Shown: positions 55,371 through 64,000 of the stretch, one piece after another | How the letters are laid out: the number at the start of each line of letters is the position of its first letter | Position numbering within the stretch: position 1 is the stretch's first letter | Position numbers and translations under genes: made by a program | The notes under the pieces: model-generated | The model's input: the letters and a program-made list of their open reading frames with translations, nothing else | Told to the model about the DNA's origin: nothing | The model's database searches: none | NCBI GenBank assembly: GCA_963922205.1 | Contig: CAWUHX010000062.1 | Coordinates: 186,001-250,000 of the forward strand | Origin: Romanomermis culicivorax | Lineage: Eukaryota; Nematoda; Enoplea; Mermithida; Mermithidae | DNA: 64,000 bases | Reading direction: 5' to 3'

Positions 55371-56420
55371 ATAATAATCACACAATAGAGTGCATGGAAC
55401 GCAGAAAAACCTCTAATCGGAACATTCAGAGTATCTTACGGTTATTATGCAACATAAGAGAATGACTGGCTCGTAGAAAGCACTGTGTTTAAATTCCGCA
55501 GAACTGTATCATTCAAGGTTTTTGGATGCCGAACCTCGGAATGTGCTAACTTGGCCTTCTAAGAATGGAACCCCTTATTCAAACCATTCTCCGGATAGTT
55601 TGACTCAATCTAGAACACAAGGTTGGTTTTTAATTTATTATCACTAGAATAAAATATGCATCAGCTCTTTCACGAAATATGTGCAGCACAGAGAGAAACA
55701 CAAAACAACTGCTAACTGGTAAAAAACAATGTAACAATGACAAAATCATATTTCTGGTTACAGTAGCCACACATCTTTCTCATCTCGACAAGTTTTTGAC
55801 GGTCTTCAGGTAACAACTTGCTGATCTTGTTAAGCAATTGACAAACATTTTACAACTGACCCTATCATTTACACCATTACATATGGCTGTAAATAGAAGA
55901 ATGAAAATCATTGTGATTTGTTTGTATTACAATTTTATATGTTGAATTACCTAAACTAAAAGTTTCCTGAATTTGAATTCTACTCAAAATTGAATAAAAT
56001 CACAATTTAGAAAATACAGGGAAATAAAAATTTCAGAACTTCGAATGTGATTAGATTGTTGGCTCCCAAATCTCCAAGAAGAAGCTTTCCTGCTATAAAT
56101 CTTGATTATTTTTGTACTTGAAATATTTAAATTTGTCTTCGAGCAATGTACGGCATAGAAAAATTCGATTGATTTATTTCGAGATTTTTTGCTCTGAATA
56201 TGCCCGAAAAACATTTTTACACAATTCATTGTTTGCAAATTTTTTCAGATGCCTAAAAACTGCATCAGTTTGATTTGAGATTTTTTTGAACTAACTAATC
56301 AAAACTGAGCCAAATGCGAGACATGGTTGGTCAAATTATCACATTCAAGTGGATCTGGAACATCAGACAGCCCTTCAAAATCACTTGAAAACACTGGTGA
56401 CCAGTTTCATTGAAAAATAC
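55371..56420. other. No gene or repeat array seen
   Basis: Unique-looking AT-rich DNA. A minus-strand frame of 84 residues (55984-56238) is not recognisable and has no supporting context. Confidence 0.4.
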
Positions 56421-56422
56421 GG

Positions 56423-56966
56423 TGCACCAACAATTGAGCGCCGGACAATTGAGCACCGACAATTGAGCGCCGACAACTGAGCGCCGGACAATTGAGCGCC
56501 GTGACAACTGAGCGCTGTGACAACTGAGCGTGAGACATTTGAGCGCCGACAACTGAGCGTCAGACATTTGAGCGCCGACAACTGAGCACCGACTATTTAA
56601 TGCATTATAATTGAGCGTTTTTTTCGTTTACTGAGGCCTAACCCTAAGCCTAAGCCTAAGCCTAAGCCTAAGCATAAACATAAACATAAGCCTAAGCGTA
56701 AGCCTAAGCCTAAGCCTAAGCATAAACATAAACCTAAGCCTAAGCCACGGCGCTCAGTTGTCGGTGCTCAGTTGTCTGGCGCTCAGTTGTCTGGTGCTCA
56801 ATTGTCTCAGCGCTCAGTTGTCTCGGTGCTCAGTTGTCTGGTGCTCAATTGTCTCAGCGCTCAGTTGTCTCGGCGCTCAGTTGTCACGGCGCTCAGTTGT
56901 CTGGCGCTCAGTTGTCGGCGCTCAATTGTCGGCGCTCAATTGTCCGGCGCTCAATTGTCGGGTCAT
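56423..56966. repeat. Inverted GACAACTGAGCGCC arrays around an interstitial telomere block
   Basis: Left arm 56423-56594: ~10-12 units of (G)ACAA(T/C)TGAGCGCCG, 14-17 bp each. Right arm 56748-56966: the inverse units CGGCGCTCAGTTGTC. Between them, 56635-56746, lie tandem GCCTAA hexamers (nematode telomere repeat TTAGGC) with CATAAA variants. The whole can fold into a long hairpin. The short frames across it are repeat translations. Confidence 0.93.
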
Positions 56967-57364
56967 GGAAAAATACATTTAAACAAACTGCAATAGATAT
57001 AAGGAATCTCAGCCAATGAAGAAACTAAAGAAAACTCATCTAAAAATTCTGCAGGCTTGAGTATAGAAGACTTTGCTCGTGAATCAGATAGCAGTTCAGA
57101 AGAAAATACTCAGCAAGCTAATAGGTTTATGCTTAATATGGTAATCTTGAACGTGCTTCCATGATCATATATACTTCAATTTGGCTTCATCAGGAAATTA
57201 AAAATTAGGAGAGATGACGTGACTCAGGATTCATGAAGACCCTTTGGATCAGTGGCAATTAAATCTAGAAACCTGTTAACTTTTGTTGCCTGTTGTAATT
57301 ATTAAATCAAGTCCAAACATAATGAAAGGTGAAACTGCTGGAAAATTATTGTTTGTTAAAATCA

Positions 57365-57880
57365 ATTTGGCAAAACAAAATTACAAATATTGATAAGTAA
57401 ATATTGTTGTTGATGAATTGATTTTCAAGAATATAGATTCTAAAAAGTCCAGAATAAAATTAAAAAACAAAATTCCAAAACTATTTGGGTTCTGGTAGGT
57501 AGCCAAAAATAGCTCTTGTACCCAATATTTGCATCCAGATTTGGTTACTCATTGCCTCCCTAATTTAAGGTAACTGTTGTGTCTTGGATAATGACTGGTC
57601 TAAGTTGAAAATAGATTAGCACTGGAATAATTGGTAAATATCCAACTGAAATACTAGCATGGTAAATAGCTAAGTTTAACAGGGATGACCAACACAACAT
57701 ACAGTATCAATGTATTTAATAAACAAATGAATGAACATGCAAAAGAACATGGTCTATATAGTATCATAAATCATGGAATGTTCTAGAACATTGTAGAATG
57801 TAGGAGAATATTATAGAATATTGCGGGAGCTTCTAGAACTTTCTGGTACAATGCAGTATATGAAATGTACCTACACATAA
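57365..57880 (+). repeat. Interspersed repeat W, copy 1, carrying heat-shock elements
   Basis: Aligns in direct orientation with 58668-59240 (ATATTGATAAG.AAATATTGTTGTT ... TAAATAGCTAAGTTTAA ... TCTGGTACAATGCAGTA.ATGAAATGTACCT). The right end holds two perfect three-box heat-shock elements (see separate entry). Confidence 0.85.
57776..57843. promoter_or_regulatory. Two perfect heat-shock elements (HSF binding sites)
   Basis: GAAtgTTCtaGAA at 57776-57788 and TTCtaGAActTTC at 57831-57843. These are alternating inverted nGAAn boxes, the HSF trimer site, with extra GAA half-sites between them. No gene starts close by. It is part of repeat W, not clearly of a promoter. Confidence 0.7.
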
Positions 57881-58667
57881 TATTGTAATGCTAAGGAAAG
57901 TGTGTTGTGAGGGACGTAGGGGAAGTAGGAAAGCCTCAAGAGTGAGGGTGAAAGGGTGCTATGGGAGTCACAGGCACTGGAGTACTGTCAGTAGGAAATG
58001 CTCTACCTTGTACATCACAGAGCCTATCACGTATAGTGACTGCCCGTGGATGATGAGAGAGACATCAGCAATCCTAGTCCTAGAGAGGGCTTTGTGATGA
58101 GTTGGAACCTTAACCCTAATGGGAAGTCCCTGGAGGGAGAAACCTGATTGAAGACTGAAGGCATAAATTGACAAAGGAGTAGGAGAAAGAGAGAGGGAGA
58201 GGGCCCATTCCCACTAACGTAGCTTATGGAAACTTAACAAAATTTTCAAATTAATTCTTTATTAATATAAGGTTGATGTAAAGAGCACTTCAAGTCGATC
58301 CTATCCCAGAGTATCAAAATATGAGTAGGAGTGTCAGTCATTCCTGAGTATGGTAGGAGGTGGTGACTACTGTAATCTTCGACGCTTCTTGCAGGAGAAG
58401 AAGGTCAAGATGAAAGCCAAAAATAGCTGACACTGGCCTTTCTTAGGCAAGAAGAAGCCAGCGCGCATGCATTTCCATAGAGATGCAGGAAAGAATCTTT
58501 ATGAGGATGCAGACTTTGTTAGCTTAAGTTGTTTGTCAAGTACAGAAATATTTACAAAAAGACATGAACATAAGAGTGTGCAAATACAATAATAAATGAG
58601 CATACTATATGAGATGAAAGGTATACTGTAATGTCACTTGAGCTGCTGTCCGTGACACTAAAATTAA
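57881..58667. other. Spacer between the two W repeats; no gene supported
   Basis: Moderately GC-rich at 57890-58200, with GAGAGGGAGAGGG near 58190. The segment TTCTTTATTAATATAAGG near 58257 resembles part of the T-elements (52195, 61325), so it may be a diverged member of that family. Confidence 0.4.
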
Positions 58668-59240
58668 GTTGGTCAAATGCAATTATGAATATTGATAAGA
58701 AAATATTGTTGTTATTGAATTGATTTTCATGAACACAGGTTCTCAACAGTCTCCTTTAAACCAAAATAGAACCTGAAAAAATTTTCAAAAGTATCTGGGT
58801 TTGGGTATGTGAGATGGTATTTATTTGGGTTCAGTTCAGGTTTGTGTAGCTGAAAATAGTTCTGGTACCCCATATTGGGGTTCAGGTTTGGGTTCCTATT
58901 GAATTCCGAGTTTCAGCTAAATGATTGAATATTGCAACTGTTGTGGCTGGAATAATAACTGATTTAAGTTGAAATAGATTAGCCTTGTAATAATTAGCAA
59001 ATATCCAACTCGAATACTGACTGGTAAATAGCTAAGTTTAATAAGGCTGACTAAGACAACCTACAATATCAATGTATTCAATAAATAAATGAATGAATAT
59101 ACAAAACAACACAGCATACTATCATAAATCACGGAATGTTCTAGAATAGTATAGAATGTAAGGGAATATTATGGAATATTGTGGGAGTCTCTAAAACTTT
59201 CTGGTACAATGCAGTAAATGAAATGTACCTGCACATCATA
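58668..59240 (+). repeat. Interspersed repeat W, copy 2, with one perfect heat-shock element
   Basis: Direct copy of 57365-57880. GAAtgTTCtaGAA is kept at 59134-59146; the second site has decayed (TCTCTAAAACTTTC). A GGGTTTGGGTAT/GGGTTCAGGTTTG patch at 58795-58910 resembles the GGGTCC repeat family of the ERp44 introns. Confidence 0.85.
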
Positions 59241-59414
59241 TTATGTGATCATACTGTAATATATGTATCAATAACAGCCAGCTATTTCATGAGTTATTGC
59301 TCAAGGATTATGTCGCTATAAATAAAAGCCATGCCACCTGATGCCATGTGATGACAAAAAAATGCCCTCCGATGTCTCCTGAGTTGCATTGTCCCTTTAA
59401 GTGGGATTGAGCCA

Positions 59415-60571
59415 TGTCACATTAGGAGGGAGACACACGCAGGGCCATGTTCTGGGAGACCTATGGCCCAGGAGTTTTGGCTTATTTGACCTAACCTCTT
59501 GAGTACCAGCTAGAGGGAACTATAGGTACTGTGGCACTGCTTTAGGGGGTGTGGCTATAGGTAAGCATAATGCGACCAGGTTAGGGGTCAACATTGGTCC
59601 AGTCAGTGGGGACAATAGAGACAAGGTCATCGATGGGCTGACCTGGGCATTGAGAATCCTAGTCATGGACCAGGAGATCACTCTTGACCTGAACTCAGGG
59701 AGGGGGTGTTGCTGATAAATGAGCAGGCGCTAAGGAGGGAAGCCCACTCATGAAAAAGTATTCTTATCTGAACTAACTGCTAGTACATACTTTAACTTAC
59801 CTAGTTCAGGAGGAGGGAACAACTATGGGTACAAATAGGTCACAATGGATGGCTAGCATACTTCCAGCTGACAGCTAATGTAAGATGGGTTGATATCTAA
59901 CATAGAATGGGTTTGTGGGTTGATAGGAAAGACGGATACAGCTTGGGGGATGCATAGGTCAAAACAAAGGCTAATGGCTGGTGTATGAAAGGTTTGAGGT
60001 TGATGGGCTAAAGATAACGATTAATAGGATGCATATCATAGGGACGAGAATATGTGAATTATCAATGATGTAAGACTAAAGCATGATGCAACTCAGACAA
60101 ACCATAGGAGGCCAGAAGGTCATAAAACAGGGCAACACACAATTGTATACGCTTGAGCATCTACTGTAAGACTTGGGGCTGAGTTGATGACACCCAGGCT
60201 GATGCCTGCAAAGGTGTCTTTGCAGGGCTGGGCCTGTGTACACATAGGCACTTGCCTAGTTCGAATACATTCAGCATTGAGGCCGGCTTAGTGCCTATGC
60301 AAAACACATGAACATCTTCAACAGTAATTCTTACAGCTATTTGCTTGCATCAACAAGAGTGGCACTCGCTTTGTTGACACAAGGGGTATGTGATGCACTG
60401 AAAATAACTGTGAGCAAGGAGTGCCCTTTAAAGAACTCATGCTAATAGGCCTACTGTAGATGACACAACAATTGCACAAGGACAAGTGGCAAAAAATAAC
60501 AAAAATGATTAATAATAATAAAACATTAAAAATGAATCACGTGATGTTGCTGAAATGATCGCCACGTGACA
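59415..60571. mobile_element. LTR-like element T2 (TGTCACAT...ACGTGACA)
   Basis: Same ends and shared internal blocks as T1 and T3. It ends 9 bp before T3 begins. Flanking 4-mers (GCCA left, GTTA right) do not match, so it is rearranged or its left border is wrong. More diverged than T1 and T3. Confidence 0.7.
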
Positions 60572-60580
60572 GTTAACATC

Positions 60581-62017
60581 TGTCACATTAAACGAAGTGG
60601 GAGCCATGTCACATTAAATAGATTGGTGATCAGTCACATTGATGGGAAAACCCATACCGTATCCCATAGGTAATACAGCCATGACACTGCAAGTGACATG
60701 CTGTGACCCCGTTGGGTGGCTCCATTTATGGTTCTCCATTTCGGGAACCTAACCCAGCTGGTACTACCACAGGTAAACCTATGATGTACCTCGGCCTTGT
60801 CCTTGGGTTCTGCTGTAGAATAATGGATAATGGGGTCGGGTCAGGGGTGCCAATCCCTAGTCCTCATTCACTGAGAATGAGGGACAGTGCCATTTGCAGA
60901 ATGGCGTACTGTAGGGGACCCAATTGTTAACCTAAATCCCCTTATTGGCCCTGACCTTATGGGTCTGAGGGCTTTCTCAACTGAGGGTACTTCCAAGGGA
61001 AACTAGCTTAAGGAGGATTCCCACAAATATACTCTCAACAGTAATAACCCCTGAGAAGACTCACTAAATCCTCTTCTCAAAGTACTCGGCGCTGGGCGAC
61101 GAGTTCTGGGGTCAAGGCGTGGGTCCTACAGACAGTGGTGAGCGGGTACAGGAATCCGGAGCGATTCAGCGTAAAAGGTAATGCGGCTGTAAGTCGGTGG
61201 GTGATGGTATCAAACGTTTCCTCAGGGAGGGCAACGGACTTTTGATCAATGATGATGGGGGGATGAGCTCCTACGGTCGGGTTACTGTAACTGGCAACGT
61301 AAAAGGAGGCCGGAGGTGAGGGTATGCAAATTTATTTGACGAGCAGCGAACCCAGTTGAAAGATGTAAATTAATATAATAAAGGCGACAAACGGCAAACA
61401 CAAGATGCAGGTTAAAAAGACGCAACAACAATTAGGCCCAAAAATGAGTGTCAAACTAACGAGACATGCCCTTTTTAAAGGGCTCCATAAACTATAGTAT
61501 GCCTTGGGCGTAGTTAACACTCCCCCAAGCTAACTTCTACAGTGGAAATCACTGCAGAAGATGCCTATGGTCACATAGACATTTTCCAGTTTACAGCGTT
61601 AAGCATTGGGGCGAGTTTTCACTCTCCATGCTTAACATAGGAACGTCACTAGTGAGAATTTCAAACTAGTCGTTTCACATTGCGAAACCTCACTAGTTTT
61701 CACTGATAAGAGGTGCACGTTGTGCTCCAATTACAGCGATGAGCTTGGAGAGCTTATCTCTAATGGAAATTCTTGACTAGCAGGTACATACTGTAGTCTA
61801 CCTGTGTGATAGAAAATAATAAATCAAAATGGAAATAAAGTGTGCGCAAATGAAACAGAAACGAAGCATGAAAGTACACACATAAATTGCATGTAAAAAT
61901 TATAAAAACGAAATGTAGAATTGATGCAAATTACTGTAGCACAAAACGTAACGAAAAACATAAAAAAATTGTGATGTGAATCACATGACGTTCAATGAAA
62001 TTGGTCGGCACGTGACA
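60581..62017. mobile_element. LTR-like element T3, 4-bp target duplication CATC
   Basis: 1437 bp with TGTCACATTA...GCACGTGACA ends, flanked by CATC on both sides. Extended homology to T1: GACATGCTGTGACCCCGTTG, GGTTCTGCTGTAGAATAATG, GGGTCAGGGGTG, and TGCCTATGGTCACATAGACA. It ends 136 bp before the coding exon of the next gene. No protein-coding region. Confidence 0.85.
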
Positions 62018-62152
62018 CATCCAAGTGTTGTGTTGGAGAGCTTCCATTCAAAATCTTGCTCAACCAACCAGTGTTGAATTGATCTTCCGAATCTTTGTTC
62101 CCTGTACAAAATCTGACCAAGTTTCAAAATTGTATCACTTTTCCCTTTGCAG

Positions 62153-62837
62153 GTACGGCCATATTGACAAAAAAGATGAATTCAAATGTATCTCGATCGG
62201 TCTATTCTACTTGCTCATTTCGGGTATTTTCTTGACGTACAATTTTTTCCACATTAGCTTTTACGCTTCAGCAAGCAGCCAAAATGGGAATTTGGCTCTC
62301 GATCATCAGAATAAAGTCGATCTTTTCCAATTATCCATTTATTTATTTTCCATCGTTTTATCGTCGATTAGTATTTTAACTTCCATTTTATATTTGGAAA
62401 AAGTAACCAAACCCAAATTCTACAAATGTCAATTGGCCCATTTGTGCGTACAATTTTTTTGGCTAATATTTACGGCGTTAATTTTCGTAAAAATTTTTCG
62501 AACGATGACAGACACTGTGACCGAAAAAGGAAATTTCTCACTCACAGTAAACTCGATCAATTTCGAAGCGCCTTATGCCACCAATCGATACTTGTTGATC
62601 AATAAATATACGATATCGATTTTTTGTTTATTGATTTGTTTTTGGGTAGAAATAGGTATGATCGCCGTTTGTACATTGTATTTTATACGTACGAGGAGGT
62701 ACGTTAGATTCATGGATGCAGTCTACAATGTTCCAGGAGACGATGTTTCCTACTGTAGTTTACCGCGATATGCAAATTTGGCTTGTTTCAGGGATAATCT
62801 GCCCACTTACGATGAAGTAATGTTGAATAAAGAATAA
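62153..62837 (+). CDS. Four-transmembrane protein with a C-terminal PTYDE motif, last exon (5' part missing)
   Basis: The exon begins after a TTTTCCCTTTGCAG acceptor (62151-62152) in phase 2 and runs to TAA at 62837, 227 codons from TACGGC. The open frame extends upstream to 62025 but contains no ATG there, and that part touches the end of mobile element T3, so the start must be in an unseen upstream exon. Four hydrophobic helices are visible: IGLFYLLISGIFLTYNFF, LFQLSIYLFSIVLSSISIL, FFWLIFTALIFVKIF and ISIFCLLICFWVEIGMIAV. An N-glycosylation sequon NFS lies between TM3 and TM4, fitting cytosolic ends. The tail ends LPTYDEVMLNKE, a PY-like motif that can recruit WW-domain ubiquitin ligases, as in LAPTM proteins. 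No family assigned. AATAAA overlaps the stop (62826-62831). Confidence 0.75.
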
Positions 62838-63416
62838 TGTGTCATTTTTAAGGTCATAAACAAGGTAACATGATTAAAAGACAATTATGTCTATTCTGTG
62901 ATTTTACACGCAAGTTTGTACTTTAACTGTTGAAAGCGTTATGTTATCAGTCTTACTGTGATCGGATCCTGAAAAAATTCACAGTTTTTCCGCAAATTTT
63001 GCTTTTTTAACGCAGAAAAATAAATTTAAGTGTTTGAACCAAGGGTAAAAAATTTTCGGCTGGTTAGGCTGGAATTATTGGTGGCTAAAATGCCAATATT
63101 TTTCGGCGTTCCGCGCTGTGCAACACATTTCTAATTCGAGCTATTTGAGGCCAATTTTCACGATTTTTTTTTCAGCGCCGATCAATAATTTAAGCCCAAA
63201 TTGTTGATTTTTCGCAATTTCCGAATTGAATTTCCAGATTTTTCATTTTAAAACAGTTTTTTCAGCGTTTCATTATTTTTTTCCCGTAAATTTTTCGCAA
63301 AATCGCGGCGTCAAAAAATTTCGATATCTTCATTTTGGATTCGACGTTTCGTTTGCGAAAGCAGCTTTCCCTTCCAAACTGAACCCGCTAATTGTTTCAA
63401 TTTTTCACAATTTTAG
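62838..63416. other. Spacer between two same-strand genes; possible trans-splice acceptors
   Basis: About 580 bp, with AATAAA near 63019 and acceptor-like tracts TTTTTTTTCAG (about 63166-63176) and TTTTTTCAG (about 63257-63265). The distance would allow a nematode operon, but nothing proves it. Confidence 0.4.
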
Positions 63417-63417
63417 C

Positions 63418-64000
63418 ATGTTTTCGCGTCGTTTATTCCAAAATGTGATCAGAATTTCAAATTTTTCGCGTTTTTCGGCGTCGGCGACGATTTTGCCGTC
63501 GACGACTTTGCCGCCGCCGGTCGCCGCCGTCGCCGTTCCTCCGGCCGTCGAAATCATGCGCAAATCGATAGATATTCTACAAAAAAAAGGACGTACAGTT
63601 TTTCTAGACGATTTGGAAACTTACGCTCAAAAATCCGTCGTCCCAATTTTATTACGTTATAATTTCAGCGAACAAGAAATTCTAGATTTATTAACATTTT
63701 GGAACGACGAAAATTTGAACGGCGATTTTTGGTATCATTTAGAGGCGCGTAAATTGAACGCCATTTTCGAATCGTTCGGCTTGAACGGCGTCGGCGCCAA
63801 AAGCGTGGCGCTTTTGTTAATGAAAGATAAGCAAGTTTTAGAGGTACGAAGGAAAAATTTTCAGCTGACGCGTGTTTACTGTAGTTTTTTCCCAATTTTT
63901 AGCTCGATCCCGATCAATTACAAATGAAAGTATTAAATTTGCGTCATATTTTCGCGCCTAAAACGGAAAAATCCCAACGTTATAATCAAATTTTCTCTAG
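63418..64000 (+). CDS. Probable mitochondrial mTERF-like protein, 5' part (runs off the window)
   Basis: Exon 1 is 63418-63843 (142 codons), exon 2 from 63903 onward, with a 59 bp intron (GAG/GTACGA...TTTTTAG/CTC, phase 0). The ATG lies one base after an ATTTTAG acceptor, which suggests trans-splicing directly in front of the start. Residues 1-22 (MFSRRLFQNVIRISNFSRFS) form an Arg-rich amphipathic presequence, then a Pro/Ala/Val linker. The body is helical: IDILQKKGR, YNFSEQEILDLLTFW, LNAIFESFGLNGVGAKSVAL, and in exon 2 LDPDQLQMKVLNLRHIF. Alternating 'S-x-x-E-I-L-x-L' and 'L-x-x-D-P-D-Q-L-x-x-K-V-x-x-L' helices resemble mTERF repeats, which bind mitochondrial DNA or rRNA. The gene is certain to be coding; the family is a guess. 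Confidence 0.7.

Noticed and set aside
56331..57019. Frames of repeating LSALNCPALNC/AQLSGAQLS peptides
   Set aside because: Translations of the 14-17 bp inverted arrays around the telomere block.
62025..62152. N-terminal extension of the four-TM protein upstream of 62153
   Set aside because: No ATG in this part of the frame, it directly follows the end of mobile element T3, and a strong TTTTCCCTTTGCAG acceptor marks the real exon start.

Overview
The window is eukaryotic and very probably from a nematode. Genes are split by introns with GT..AG borders and TTTTCAG/TTTTTAG-type acceptors. There is an interstitial block of the nematode telomere repeat (TTAGGC, seen as GCCTAA). The octamer CTACAGTA/TACTGTAG is very common, as in Caenorhabditis relatives. 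One gene encodes a calmodulin-like protein that closely resembles C. elegans CAL-1 from memory. The DNA is AT-rich, gene-poor and dominated by tandem arrays and transposon debris. The species cannot be named from sequence alone.

Layout. (1) 1-5.4 kb: minus-strand pieces of a DEG/ENaC sodium channel in a non-canonical order, plus two copies of a ~0.5 kb interspersed repeat. (2) 5.8-6.7 kb: a SAM-dependent methyltransferase gene on the minus strand, interrupted by one extra base in an A9 run. (3) 7.3-8.4 kb: an LTR-like fragment, a pyrimidine-rich array and a short remnant of a protein-primed DNA polymerase B (Maverick/Polinton type). (4) 9.0-25.5 kb, minus strand: a complete 11-exon ERp44 gene (thioredoxin-family ER chaperone, CRFS motif, C-terminal RDEL), 410 residues. 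Most of its long introns are filled with their own tandem-repeat family, and intron 10 holds a tRNA-Asn(GUU). (5) 25.7-26.7 kb: a non-autonomous hAT-like element with a perfect 8-bp target duplication, lying between two divergently spaced genes of the same strand. (6) 27.4-34.6 kb, minus strand: a complete 3-exon cal-1-like gene (185 residues, four EF-hands), again with array-filled introns and one decayed copy of its own exon end. (7) 34.7-45.8 kb: a gene-free belt of satellites with units of ~98, 16, ~127 and 187 bp. (8) 46-62 kb: a transposon zone with solo-LTR-like elements (TGTCAC...GTGACA, 4-bp target duplications), interspersed repeats, fold-back elements, the telomeric block, and a duplicated repeat carrying perfect heat-shock elements. 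(9) 62-64 kb, plus strand: a four-TM membrane-protein exon, then the start of a probable mitochondrial mTERF-like gene that runs off the window.

No pathway links the genes obviously. ERp44 acts in thiol-mediated retention in the early secretory pathway, CAL-1 in calcium signalling, the mTERF-like protein in mitochondria. What unites the window is architecture: compact, well-conserved exons floating in introns made almost wholly of intron-specific tandem arrays. Exon borders of ERp44 and cal-1 were worked out by hand from splice sites, reading phase and remembered family sequence; phases close exactly in both genes.
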